From NCBI GenBank assembly GCA_012064385.1, contig QRDG01001827.1:62001-126000 (forward strand): 64,000 bases of DNA. The letters run 5' to 3'. The notes beneath the pieces were generated by a model, which worked only from the letters and a program-made list of their open reading frames with translations, was not told the DNA's origin and did not search any database. The translations under genes were made by a program, and so were the position numbers. This DNA is from Puccinellia tenuiflora. Lineage: Eukaryota; Streptophyta; Magnoliopsida; Poales; Poaceae. Of this stretch, positions 48,148-59,713 are shown one piece after another. Every line of letters starts with the position of its first letter. Position 1 is the first letter of the stretch.

Positions 48148-48359
48148 TAGAGGGTGTTTGGTTAAGCTTTTTCTTGCCTTTTGGCTTTGGCTTATAAGCC
48201 ATAAAAGCACCTAATTAGATGCTTTTGGCTTTTAACTTTTGGCTTATATCATAGTAAACATAAGCCAAAAGCCAAAAGCTAAAAGCACCTATTTAGTGCT
48301 TTTTGGGCTTATAAGCCAAATCTAAAAGCCAAGTAAAAAGACTAACCAAACACCCTCTA
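48148..48359. mobile_element. MITE with TAGAGGGTGTTTGGTT ends
   Basis: A 212 bp element whose 16 bp ends are perfect inverted repeats. The interior is built from repeated AAAAGCC and GGCTTATAAGCC palindromes and would fold almost completely. Terminal GGGTGTTTGG is common in grass hAT and Tourist-like MITEs. I could not define a target duplication, so the superfamily is open. Confidence 0.8.
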
Positions 48360-48531
48360 ACTTGTCGAGTATAGATCGATCTAGTGCTTAAGGTTGCTTG
48401 GTGTGTTGCGAAGATGGCATATGTGTCATGTGAGAATGATCATCCTCTTCTCTTGTCGTCATCTTCCCTCATATGGACGTAGGTCTTGGTTGTCCTTGTC
48501 TTGTCTTGTACGACAAATCTTGGTAGATCTC

Positions 48532-48983
48532 TGACGTGGGCATACCCTCCAGACACCCCACCATTGGCGTACCCGATGCGGCCCAGCCGAAGGCCCACCT
48601 GGAGGCCCAAACGAAGCCCAAGAAGCCACAACTTGGAGTACAAGACAACTCATGTAAATCCTATCTGGCTGCATATATAAAGCCAAGTGGGGGCACCCTC
48701 TAGGGGAACCGAACATACGGGACAACAGACTAGACAACACCCGCCACCGGCGGCAACATAGAGAGATCCAATCTCCACCACCATAGCCTCCGGGCCACCC
48801 TGTAATCGTCATCATCAATACAAATCAGACAAACAGAATGTAGGTCTTTACCTCACAATGAGGGGCCGAATCTGGATAAATCCTTACTTGTCAGCCGTCC
48901 GATACTACCAGTGCGCCAACTTCTCTCTCCATACGAAACCCTAGGTATCTCACCTAGTGATTTGGCGTGGTAACCCCACGTCA
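48532..48983 (+). repeat. 5' LTR of the 3.7 kb non-autonomous element
   Basis: A 452 bp LTR with TATA box TATATAAA at 48674-48681 and the Tat-type shared block at 48840-48882. Confidence 0.9.
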
Positions 48984-50414
48984 ATTGGCGCCGTTTGTGG
49001 GAAGAAAGCACGCTGGATCGCGGTGTCGGCGGCTCCGCAGTTCATCGACAATGGTGGCCAAATCCCATCTGATCGAAACATCGACTTCACGCGATCAACT
49101 TCATCACCGCGGCCAGATGCGGCCGCCCCATCCTCTTCGTCACAATCGAGTTCATCACGGCGTGCAAATCACCCTCACGTGGTGAATCATATCGATCTAC
49201 ACGCTGGCATGCGCGCGCACGGCTACCTACAAGCTGGCGCGAGTCGTTGATCAGCGGCAGCCCGAAACAGCAGTCGAGGCACGATCTATCTACTGGGCGG
49301 CGGCAGCAAGCAGCCTTCGGCGTGATCCAATCAACTCAATGCATGGTACCATCAACTCGATACGAGTGCGTACGTGTGTTGTTGCTGGGTGATCAATCAT
49401 TTGATCAAGGAAGCTAGTTAATCGTTCGGCCTTCACATGGATCGAGGCAAGGAATCATAGAAAAAAAAAGCAAAAGAGATACAAGCCAGAAGCTACTACT
49501 ACAGTACTCATCACGTACATAAATCAATCAAGCAAAGTCAGCCAAACAACGATGTCGCATCATCGCGGCCGGCTGCGTTTTTATGGCAATCATCATAAGC
49601 AGCACGCTGACATCCGAGTCCGGGATTTCGGCCTCGCGTCATCGCGGCCGGCTGCGTTTTTATGGCGATCGTCTGCACTTCCGCCACAACGGCTTTGACT
49701 CCAGTTGGAACAAGCACACCTTCAGCCACTTTCGGTCCGCCATCTCAGGCCACATCGTTTCCGGCTACACCGACTCGGTCGCAATCGACGGCTAGGGTGT
49801 CCACGACTTGGCAGTTACGGCGGACTCAGTAGTCACGGCGTACACAGCTTGACGGCCTCAACATCGACCCGTCTGTCACATCGCCCACGGCTACATCGAC
49901 TCCTCGCCCACGGCTACATCGACTCTGTTGTAGTCGACATCGTTCACGTCTTGCCGTCCGCACTAAGGACAACTGCGGCCGGCCATCTTCGGCTCCGTCA
50001 AGCTGAGTGAGCCACGGACGTCGACGTATGGACAACCACGGCATTCACAATCGCGATCGACATCGACCCGTCGCGGACAATTTCGGCCTCGCCAACATCG
50101 CGATCGGCTTCATCGACACCACAATTGTCTACAACTTCGTCGAGTATTACTCGGACCGCGCCGTCTTTGACGAGCCGACGGTCCATAGATGTGCTTCACG
50201 TCATCAACAACGAGGCAATCGACAGGCCGACTATCAGGTCAGGCGGACTCGACATCCCCTCCTGCTACACCAACTCCGCCGTGGATATCAACAACACGCC
50301 GTTCTGGTTTAATCGCCATACAGCCTACGCGTACTCAACAGCTAAGTCGTTTTCGTACTTAATTTATTTAATCAATAAGGCTACTTAGCCATACATATAT
50401 AATCTGTTTTGGCC

Positions 50415-51797
50415 GCACCCGACACTCGGGGGCTGCGTCACATAGTGTACAAAGATTTTTTCCTTCAGCTATTGCAGATGCACCACCCGCCGATTCAACA
50501 AAGTTGGACTCGGGGGCTGAACACTGCCGCCCCCGTATAGTCACGCATCGACTCCTTCAATGTCACATCCACTCCGCCGCGTCGACTCTGTCCGCCGCGT
50601 CGAGTCCACTACATCCGCTCCACAAAGGGCCCGCTCCCTAGAAGGGTACTACATACCCTCGGGGGCTGGCACTTCAGCATCAACAACGACAGCAACTTAA
50701 TCGTTGCACCCGAGCAGCCAGCTCCAGTGCCTTCATCGACTCCATATTATCGACTACGCATCGTCGACTCCCTCCAAAATACAACTCCGCCGCGTCGATT
50801 CCGGTCCGCCGCGTCGAGTCCCCCGCATTTACTCCGCCGCGTTGACTCAGTCCGCCGCGTCGAGTCCCTCAGCGGCACCTGATATTACATCGGGTCAGCG
50901 GCACCTGATACTCGGGGGCTAGTGCCGCACAAAGCAATACTACATCGCCTCAGCGGTACCCGATACATAAGGTGCCTTCTTCGGCCGCACCCGATAACTG
51001 AGAGACTAAAGGGCACTCGAAAGGTTATCGACTCCGGTCTAACCCGAGCAAAAACAAAAAAAATTCCCGAGATGAATCAAACACATCTGACCCTCGGATG
51101 CTGCATTTACCGTGCAAAGGTAAGTCCCACCGATTCATCGTGTAGGGCCGGGACTGACAGCAACAGCTGAGGTACCTGACAAATGTGCCGCGCCAACAGG
51201 CGTGATGAAAATCCCGACGGACGCGTTGGGTACCCTATAAGCTCAGTTCGACTCTGTAAGACCTCAGATATGGCCGGAGTCGAATGGACAAGCTTCCGGA
51301 TTCGAGCCCGGGGACTCGAGTCTGATGTAGGCTGGTAGAGTTTGTGCCCAAGAGCACTTAACTGGTCCCGATACTGTCGAGCGAACCAGGCCTGCCATGT
51401 CGAGCATCCTACGACTAAAGCGCCCTGCGAAACGGGTACGAAACATACCATCTAAAGCTAAAAGCTATCTACTCGACGTATTACCGAGTTGGAAGCACCC
51501 GACAAAACAGCAAAGATACAGACTCTACGAGTCATACACTCCCATCGGGAGAGCGCACTCGCGACGTGCTCGACTACGACAAAAAGCAAGGAAAAACTGA
51601 GCCTATGTCCAACTATAAATAGTTGAACATAGCCTCAGGGGCTACTCCCATCGGGAGCGCTGGTCTCGCACCCGACGAGAATTGACTATATTACAGTCGC
51701 GAGTCATCAACACACCAGACGCATCGACTATGCCTACTCGACATGCTACTTTGAGTCTCTGCCCGATTCTTCGAATCGACCAGACACTCGGGAGCTA
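50415..51797 (+). repeat. Repeated polypurine-tract-like motifs in the non-autonomous element
   Basis: CTCGGGGGCT or close variants occur near 50426, 50508, 50659, 50911, 51635 (CTCAGGGGCT) and at 51787, the last directly before the 3' LTR and therefore the functional tract. They resemble the array in the Tat element at 16122-16527. Confidence 0.75.
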
Positions 51798-51798
51798 C

Positions 51799-52221
51799 TG
51801 ACGTGGGCATACCCTCCGGGCACCCCACCATTGGCGTACCCGATGCGGCCCAGCCGAAGGCCCACCTGGAGTCCCAAACGAAGCCACAACTTGGAGTACA
51901 AGACAACCCATGTAAACCCTACCTGGCTTCATATATAAAGCCAGGTGGGGGCACCCTCTAGGGGAACCGAACATACGGGACAACAGACTAGACAACACCC
52001 GCCACCGACGGCAACATAGAGAGATCTAATCTCCACCACCATAGCCTCCGGGCCACCCTATAATCGTCATCATCAATACAAATCAAACAAGCAGGATGTA
52101 GGTCTTTACCTGGGTAAATCCTTGCTTGTCAGCCGTCCGATACTACCAGCGCGCCAACTTCTCTCTCTATATGAAACCCTAGGTATCTCACCTAGGGATT
52201 TGGCGTGGTAACCCCACGTCA
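51799..52221 (+). repeat. 3' LTR of the 3.7 kb non-autonomous element
   Basis: A 423 bp LTR. Relative to the 5' LTR it lacks about ten bases near 51880 and a 21-base stretch near 52110, the latter removing most of the block otherwise shared by Tat-type LTRs. Confidence 0.9.
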
Positions 52222-52901
52222 ATCTCCTTCGAGATCATTTGTCTGGTAAGTCTCGATTTGCGAGTCCGGGTGCCGTACGTAGGTCGATGAAGTCTCGTGG
52301 TGGGCCCTTGAGGCCTTAGTCACAGCGGTCTCGCTGTGGTATATGACCGTAGGCCGACGGGTCGACCCCATGTTCATCGACAAGATTTGAATAGAAACAT
52401 ATAAATGAATCTGAAATGAAAGGGGCATACTGCTAGAAAACGACAGTCTTAGAGCATCTCCACTGGGGGTCGTAAAAAGGGCCATAAAAATCTTTTAGGG
52501 CGCCGGACAGAAAAACAGGCCACACCGGGGGGTCACAAAGCCTTCGTCCGGCCCAAAATCTGTCCGGCACCGCGAACAAGGCCTCCAACTTTGGGGACTG
52601 CCTTCACGGTGCCGGACACTGTCTGCGGCCCGAGCCTCCGACAGATATGGCCCACCCGTCATACACACAAAATGACCCAGCGAGGCGCAGGCACGCGGCA
52701 GTGACTCAGCGATGCAGGCGCTGCATCGTTTCAGAGGTGAGTCATCGCATTGTTGCGCGGGCCGTCAGGCGGCGCATTGTTTCAGTGGCTAGGTGGCGGC
52801 GTAGTGAAGCGTCGCCTCATAGCAGCGTCGTAGAGCCCAAGCGGCGGCATGCATGCCGTCTTGGCGTTAATGGTGACGGCATCTCCGCTGCACCTACCGG
52901 C

Positions 52902-52909
52902 TTTAAAAA
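52902..52909 (+). promoter_or_regulatory. Possible TATA box for the ORF at 52982
   Basis: TTTAAAAA lies 73 bases before the ATG in otherwise GC-rich DNA. It is a weak match and is inferred from position. Confidence 0.35.
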
Positions 52910-52981
52910 GCCACCACAGCCCTCTCGGCTCACACACTCCACCACCGCCCCTCTTCCTTTCCTTGCAGTCGCACAACTACG

Positions 52982-53431
52982 ATGCACCGCCACGGACCAG
53001 GTTACCAGCCCACGGAGGAGGACCACGAGCGGCGTCGGCGCCATGACGCGATATCGTTGGTGCGCTGCCAACGCCGCAATGAGCTACGCCGGATTCAGGG
53101 GATCCGGATTGCATCGGCTAGGGTTGTGGCGCTACCACCACCCCCCCCCCCGGCTCCTCCACCCCCACAGGCCGACGACCGGCGTCCGCTGACGGTGGAG
53201 GAGGCGGAGCAGCTCGTGCGCGACTACCTACCTCTGCCCGCCGACCGTAGCCTACCGGACGACTGGCTGGTCAACCTGGACAACGTCCCGGTTGCGCCGC
53301 CCCTGACCTTGCAGGCGAGGCTGAAGTACATCCAGTCGATGTGGCAGGCGGACGTTGTCGGCGTGGTGACAGAGGAGGAACGGAGATGTGCCTCTGTTCA
53401 ACGCGTCGACGGCGTAGGGACGCCATTGTGA
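52982..53431 (+). CDS. 149-codon ORF inside the PIF/Harbinger-like element, unknown
   Basis: An ATG at 52982 opens MHRHGPGYQPTEEDHE, then a basic Arg-rich stretch (residues 15-45), a run of prolines (about 52-62) and a mixed region with PLTVEEAEQLVRDYLPLP and LPDDWLVNLDNVP. I recognise no domain; it lacks transposase DDE motifs and a Myb-like helix. It may be a captured host gene piece or an ORF1-type remnant. Possible continuation in another frame follows the stop, with recognisable but shifted text to about 53650, so the reading frame may already be broken. Confidence 0.45.
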   Translation: MHRHGPGYQPTEEDHERRRRHDAISLVRCQRRNELRRIQGIRIASARVVALPPPPPPAPPPPQADDRRPLTVEEAEQLVRDYLPLPADRSLPDDWLVNLDNVPVAPPLTLQARLKYIQSMWQADVVGVVTEEERRCASVQRVDGVGTPL

Positions 53432-54288
53432 GGTCCGAGCACGCCTGCCGCCTCCACAACTACCGCACCGATGTTGACGACCACGAGCCGCCCGATCTAG
53501 TGTCCGATGAGGAGGAGCCAACTCTTTCTCCGCCACCATGCTATGCCGACCATTGATATCGATTCCATACCGGATGAGAGCTTTCAAGATTCTGGTCATA
53601 CAGTGGTTTCTCCACGACCTACGTCGATTATCGATATCGACGCTATGAGCCTGAAACGACCACTTGACCAGATATATATTCGTTTGTGAGCAGTAGCTCG
53701 ACCAGTGCCGGTGAGGATGAGCTCGAGCAGAGGTACATTCTGCCTGGACTCCTCCGCAATCGACATATGTGAGGATGAGCTCGGAAAAGTCTCGGAGTCT
53801 GTCGTACAATTAGGATTTGTTTTAGATTAAATCAAGTTATATCGAATTTGTATCGAAGTTTATTTCAATTGAATAAAATTTATTGCACTATTAAAAAATA
53901 ATCGGTTTGGTGATTTCGTTTTGGGGAGTGCCGGTGTGGGAGGCGCAAAAAAAGCGCCGGACAAGTGTCCGGCACCCCCAATTAGACCTCCAATGGAGAT
54001 GTGCCGGACACAATTTAGTCGCTCCATGTAGAGATTGCTCTTAAACTCTTAATACTGAAGATTTACTTGTGGTGAGGGGCAATTCTGAAAAAGGGCAGCA
54101 CAAATCTGAAAGCACTGAATGGTGAGAGATAGACTGGGGATGTCATTGTCAGTTTGTCACATACTGGGGATGTCTTTTTGGTGAGTAGCCGCCACGTGAG
54201 GCAAAACAACAATCCCACTCCCTTCGGCTGCTCCGGCCTGCTGTTCCCCACAAACAAACAACGCCACACTGCCACAGGCCGTCGAAGC

Positions 54289-57200
54289 ATGATAGGATCA
54301 CCCCTTGCTTCTCCATGGGATTGGGAGGACCGGCAGCTGGTGCTGTACGCGTTCGCCGGCGCGGTCCTGGCGTGGTTCGCCGTGAGGGCGCTGGAGTGGG
54401 CGTGGTGGAGGCCCTGGCGCCTGGAACGGGCGCTGCGCTCCCAGGGCCTCCGGGGCACGGCGTACCGCTCCGTCGCCGGCGACGCGCCGCTGCTCGAGCG
54501 GCTCAACAAGGAGGCCAGGTCCCGGACCATGCCGCTGGGCTGCCACGACGTCGTGCCGCGGGCGATGCCGCTGTTCCACCACGCCATGAAGGAGCACGGT
54601 GCGTGTTCTTGCTGTCTCTGCTTTCTTTATTTTCCTTGACTGGTCACTGTCTGCTAGCTGCATTAGTTTACCTTCGGCACATGGTAAAAAACACGTGCTC
54701 ACGAAAGGATAGTATTTTCTGCAGTGACGTGTCTCGAGATATAAGCTAGATTTTATTCGCACGAGGCTTAAAATGTCAAAGTCGAACGGCTTATAAAAGT
54801 CAAGAAATGCGAAGTTGGATGTGCAGATTAGATTATACATTCGTTGGGGCAATTTGGTCACGGGCATTTAAATGATTTATACTCCCTTTGCACCGAATTA
54901 AGTGACGAGGAGCAAGAGCTAAGCTAGTACTAGTACAAATTTGAATATAAATGGAGACAATTAAATCGGAACGAAAGTAATATGTTAGAATACAATTATG
55001 GATGTTTCATTGACAAGTAGGTTCATATGATGATCTCTTTCCACTCATTAAATGTACAATCGCTATCGAGCTAATTTCCCACACTTCATTTAAAAGTTTA
55101 ATCCAACGATATTGCAATTTCGTCATAGATCAGAGAATAAAACAATCTAAAGGTTTCCAATGCCAGAATAATGTTAACACCAAAATTCCATTCGGCCTTA
55201 CACTCCTAGTGGTTACGCTAGTCGACAGCATCATTCCTCACGGGAAATACCAACTCAATAATCCAATTGGAAGGTACCCACACTAGTATGATCATGACTA
55301 GACCTTAGATCGCACCATTACCATTTTAATGGATGCGTCGGGTTTGGAGGTACATGCTAAAAGTGGTGAATTAGCGTACGAAAAGGAAATTTTTTTTCTG
55401 TTGTGGCACTGTTTATCTGTTTGGTTTAAAGGAATTGACTAAAGAAAAAACTCAGATTTTTTCTTTGATCTCAACTTCAAAGGAAAAATATAAGAATTTT
55501 GCAATTCGACTAGAGCTATTTTTTCAGAATCGTACACACAAAGAACAAGACTTAGGTGTCTAGTGACATAATAACTTGCTAAATTATACTTTCTCAAGTT
55601 GTTTGATTTGATTTTACCGTATTTGTTAGTAATCACGTGTTTTTCCTATTCCTTTCCTATTCTTGTAAACCAAACAACCAAGTTTACATAATTCCGGTCT
55701 ATTGCAATCCTCTATTTTGTACCTGCACTCGTATCATATTGTTGAGTTTTCCTACCATGTGTTTTTAGAATCTTGCGAACCAAACAACCCCTAATTAACT
55801 ATCTATGAAATCTAATGACCACTTAACAAAAGGAATGATACACTTCCATATTCCACGAGAGTGGACGTCCTGCACCTACGGGCATCTGCCCCATTTAAAG
55901 AAAATAATATTTCAAACGCGTTTTAAAATGTCAACAAATTCCGAAACCAATCACGTGTACATCTAAGGAAAATATGCGGGCGGCGCAAAGATTTGCGAAA
56001 AAACAACCTTTTATTTTTTCCGCCAAATTTTTTTTCGGTGATGAAAAAATTCACTCGAGACATTTTTTTTGTCTTTTGTACACATGCCAAAAATTGTCAT
56101 TTCGAAAGTTTCTATGCGGCATATAGAATATGGATATTTACACGTGCAAATTTATTTCAGAATTTTTTAACATTTACAAATTTATTTTTCGTAAATGGGG
56201 TGATGTCCCTTTTGTTCAGATATGTATATTCCCATAGTCCACTTAACACATACTACACTTCGAAAAATGACCCCAATGTTCTTATTTTAGTCGGCGGACC
56301 TAGAGCAAAAACTTCCCAGTGTCCTCAACTGATACACACATAATTCTTACTTCAAATAGGGGGTGTCACACACTGTATATGCATGCAACACATCAAAGAA
56401 ATCACTTGGGACCCGGTGTCATGTGCACCCCCCAAGCCATAACGTGGGTACGCCCCTTAGTGGATGCGTCAAGTTTTCTACGAACTAGGAAACTGCTAAC
56501 AAGCTTCACCGTAATTGGCAAAATCGGTTTGACAGGTAAAATGTCGATCACTTGGTTTGGGCCTGTGCCTAGGGTGACCATCACTAAGCCTGAACTGGTG
56601 CGAGAGGTTCTGTCCAACAAGTTCGGCCACTTTGAGAAGCTCACGTTTGGCCGACTTCAGAATATGTTGCACAACGGTCTGGGTAGCCACCAGGGCGAGA
56701 AATGGGCAAAGCACAGGAGGATCATCAACCCTGCTTTCCATCTGGAGAAACTCAAGGTTATAATCTCTGTTCTGTCATCGACAAGACACACAAACCATCG
56801 TTCAGAATGTAACAAAAATTTGTGTTGCACTTTCAGCGCATGCTGCCGGCTTTCGCCGAATGTTGCACGGAGCTGGTACACAGATGGGAGGGTTTAGCCG
56901 CCGCCAGTGATCTGCCATGCGAGGTGGATGTGTGGCCTGATATGCAGAACCTGACAGGGGATGTCATCTCCCGCGCCGCGTTCGGCAGCAGCTACCTCGA
57001 GGGTAGGAGGATAATCCAGCTTCAAGGGGAACAGATCGAGCTCATCGTGCTCGCCATGAACAGGATACATATCCCTGGCTACCTGTGAGTTCTTTGTTGC
57101 TCTTCCTTTGCGTTTACTATGGCTAAGCAGTACTGCAGATTGTACTGATGCACTTTTCATGTGCAGGTTCTTGCCAACCAAACCCAACCGAAGGATGAAG

Positions 57201-58062
57201 CAGATCGCTGCGGATATCGGGAGGATCCTGAAAGGCATCATCACGAAAAGAGAGGGCGCCATGAGAGCCGGGGAAGCTACGAGCGACGATCTTCTCGGGC
57301 TGCTGCTGGAGTCGAACATGGCGCACTGCAGGGAAGACGACAGTTCGAACGCCGTTGGTATGACAACGGACGACGTGATCGGAGAATGCAAGCTGTTCTA
57401 CTTCGCCGGCGGGGAGACCACGTCGGTGCTGCTCACCTGGACGATGGTCGTTCTCTGCATGCACCCGGAGTGGCAGGACCGTGCCAGGGAGGAGGTCGTG
57501 CGTGCCTTCGGCGCCGGCACGCCGGATTACGACGGCTTAAGTCGCCTGAAAATCGTAAGTTGTATGTAGTGCCATCTTCAGGTGTCTAATGTCTCTGCTG
57601 TCCGCGTCCTGTAACTGCAACCGCATTTTCAGGTGACCATGGTGTTGTACGAGGTGCTGCGTCTGTACCCGCCGATCTCGGCGGTCTACCGCAAGACGTA
57701 CAAGCCGATGGAGCTCGGCGGCGTCAGGTACCCGACGGGCGTGGTGCTCGCGGTGCCATTGTTGTGTATCCACCACGACAAGGATATCTGGGGCGCAGAC
57801 GCTGATGAGTTCAGGCCGGAGAGGTTCGCCCAGGGGATCTCCAAGGCGTCGGCCGACGCGCCGGCGTTTTTTCCCGTTCGGCTGGGGGCCGAGGGTCTGT
57901 ATCGGCCAGAACTTCGCGCTGCTCGAGGCCAAGATGGGGATCGCCATGATTCTGCAGCGCTTCTCCTTCGAGCTCTCGCCGTCCTACACACACGCGCCGT
58001 TCCCCGTCGGCATGCTGCAGCCGGAGCACGGCGCACAAGTCAGGCTCACGAGGCTTCCGTGA
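54289..58062 (+). CDS. Cytochrome P450, CYP72A type, with a one-base frameshift in the last exon
   Basis: P450 monooxygenase, normally ER-anchored and fed electrons by P450 reductase; CYP72A members oxidise terpenoids, hormones or xenobiotics, and the substrate here is unknown. Exons by GT-AG sites and phase: 54289-54598, 56536-56756, 56837-57084, 57167-57554, 57633-58062, about 531 residues after correction, usual for the family. Visible: N-terminal membrane anchor (LVLYAFAGAVLAWFAV), basic and Pro-containing hinge, WFGP(V)PRVTI typical of CYP72A, I-helix AGGETTS, K-helix EVLR, FRPERF, and heme loop FGWGPRVCIGQ. The frame is lost at the T run 57867-57872: six Ts where five restore the frame into the heme loop. 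So the heme cysteine is not translated as the sequence stands. Pseudogene or assembly error are both possible. All other exons are intact, with no stops and with good splice sites. Confidence 0.9.
54882..54980. mobile_element. Degenerate Stowaway-like MITE in P450 intron 1
   Basis: CTCCCTTTGCACCGAATTAAGTG at the left and GGAACGAAAGTA at the right resemble decayed Stowaway ends, spaced about 100 bp as in the intact MITE at 41772. The match is weak. Confidence 0.45.
55405..55680. mobile_element. Possible MITE remnant in P450 intron 1
   Basis: TGTTTGGTTTAAAGGAATTG near 55416 faces CTTGTAAACCAAACAACC near 55662, giving short inverted ends. The rest of the 1.94 kb intron is AT-rich without other recognisable features. 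Confidence 0.35.
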
Positions 58063-58975
58063 GCTGCATATTAGTACAAAATCAATATCAATAGCTTCAA
58101 CTGCATGTACAGCATAATTGGTCGATTCTACGACTTACTGGTCCACTCAATAACGTGTAAAAGGCATGCTTATGGGTTAACTTTGTCTGGAGTGTTTGTG
58201 TAACGATAAGTGGACCCCAATTTATTGACCAACTAGCAAAGTGGCGGACAACATCTTTAGTATTTTTAATTTTTACCGAAAAGTTTCACTAATCTATTAA
58301 TAATAATCAACATAGCATGACAAAAAAAATCTAAAAGTAATATAAATTGCAAATAGATCATTGCATCACCGCCTAGCCCTGACTATCTCAATAGAGCGAG
58401 TTGAAGGTGTGCCGCCGTTCTCGCGCTTTTCCATCACTGAAACCGGGCAAAACTTATCGTAGTAGACCTTATTGTAGTAGACATGCACGGACTAGCAATT
58501 ATTAAAACAATAACTATATTGTTTAGCTTTGCTCACATAGTTACATCAATATTTTGAATGAGATTCTATGCCGATAATATGCAGATGACAAACTGGTAGG
58601 CCATGTGTAGTTAGCTTCATACAGAAGTAACAGTAAAGTTTGTTGCAAAAAAAACCCTTATATTATATATGTCCGTTATAGTGAAATATCCAAAATTATG
58701 GGTGACGACGAGATAATCACCACAAGGCGGGCCCAAAGTCACAAAAAGCCCAGAAAAGCAAAAAAAACTATAAAAAAAAGGAGGATAAACCCTAGTATTT
58801 GCATCGATTGATCCAAATCGCCATATATTATTAAAAGTTAGGCAAAGCCATACAACAAAACCGAAAAAAAACCGAGGTCGTATGGCTCGTGTCAGTGAGT
58901 CCATCAGACTAACACTAATCCTATAGTAAAAACGAAAAGTATGCAACTCCTAAACCAGATTTATATGTTTTGCCA
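58063..58975. other. P450 3' flank without further genes
   Basis: AT-rich DNA with no ORF of interest. The 3' untranslated region of the P450 gene is expected in the first few hundred bases, but I see no unambiguous polyadenylation signal. Confidence 0.5.
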
Positions 58976-59334
58976 TCTATACCTCTTATAAAGCAAAACC
59001 CCACTAAGTTCATTTATGATTTTCTATCTCTACATGCAAGCTTTCCACATCTTCTAATCTCCTAACCAATCATTTATCCATATCATTTCCACTAATATTT
59101 ATTAATATCTACATGTCCATTACACATCATCCGTCTTTTTAATCATTTAATTTTCCACGCTAATATATTTTAATACACATATTTGTGTCGAATAAATTTA
59201 GTATGTGACTATGACAAATTGATTTTTTTATTTTCCTTTAGACAATTTTATGTATCATACTATTTATATAAAATTTTATGTATGCAATATAATTTTTTAA
59301 AGGATCCCGCTGCAACGCGCGGGGTATGTTCTAG
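58976..59334 (+). mobile_element. Short complete Helitron, non-autonomous
   Basis: A 359 bp element starting TCTATACCTCTTATAAAG and ending CTAG, placed between A (58975) and T (59335) as Helitrons require. The 3' hairpin CCCGC...GCGGG in CCCGCTGCAACGCGCGGG ends about ten bases before CTAG. There is no coding capacity. Confidence 0.85.
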
Positions 59335-59713
59335 TTTATTTATATAGACAAGTATAGGACCTTTTGTGATGGAATCAAATTGGAGAAGCCACTTTACCAG
59401 ATTTAATATTTGTCTTTTTTTTACATAATTTAATATTTGGCTTGGTTTGCCTTAAAGATGATTTGTGGTGGAATGTTTTTGGATCCAGCTTAATGGAAAG
59501 AGAGAGACATCGACGGCCACCTGTTTGCGTCGCACCTGCTTTGGCATTGCTCCTTGCTTCTGCTTATCCATTATCCTTAGTCCTTAGCATTTTTTCATTC
59601 TCCTTTTTTTCCTTTCTTTTTCTCTTTCTATAGGCATAAGAGGCAAAGTCAACAAATATATCTGCAATATTAGGCAAGCTAAAGATTAGCCTTTAGTCCA
59701 AAGAAAGCTCTCT
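59335..59713. other. Spacer between Helitron and gypsy LTR
   Basis: About 380 bp, pyrimidine-rich at 59580-59632. No ORF or repeat recognised. Confidence 0.5.

Larger units (their letters stand above)
48532..52221 (+). mobile_element. Complete non-autonomous Tat-type LTR element, 3.7 kb
   Basis: LTRs 48532-48983 and 51799-52221 start TGACGTGGGC and end CCCCACGTCA. A perfect 5 bp target duplication ATCTC flanks the element at 48527-48531 and 52222-52226. The primer site TTGGCGCCGTTTGTGGG is at 48985-49001, and CTCGGGAGCTAC precedes the 3' LTR. The 2.8 kb interior has no gag or pol motif; short ORFs are all under about 115 codons. It contains repeated CCGCCGCGTCGA phrases, a 34 bp direct repeat (CATCGCGGCCGGCTGCGTTT) at about 49561 and 49639, and several CTCGGGGGCT motifs. 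It must have moved using enzymes of a related element. Confidence 0.9.
52452..54040. mobile_element. PIF/Harbinger-like DNA transposon derivative
   Basis: A 1.59 kb element with imperfect inverted ends GAGCATCTCCAC... and, reverse-complemented, GAGCAATCTCTAC..., flanked by TTA at 52449-52451 and 54041-54043. TTA duplications and GAGCATCTCCA ends are typical of grass PIF/Harbinger elements. Subterminal GCGCCGGAC and GTCCGGC phrases repeat in opposite orientation near both ends. No DDE transposase was seen; the interior holds the ORF at 52982. Its right end is 246 bp upstream of the P450 start codon. Confidence 0.75.

Noticed and set aside
52647..53192. 181-codon ORF overlapping the Harbinger-internal ORF
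   Set aside because: It overlaps in another frame, starts far upstream of the possible TATA box and has Arg/His-rich text; the ORF at 52982 fits the context better.
54298..54867. Minus-strand ORF over the first P450 exon
   Set aside because: It is the complement of a GC-rich coding exon; the plus strand carries all P450 motifs and splice sites.
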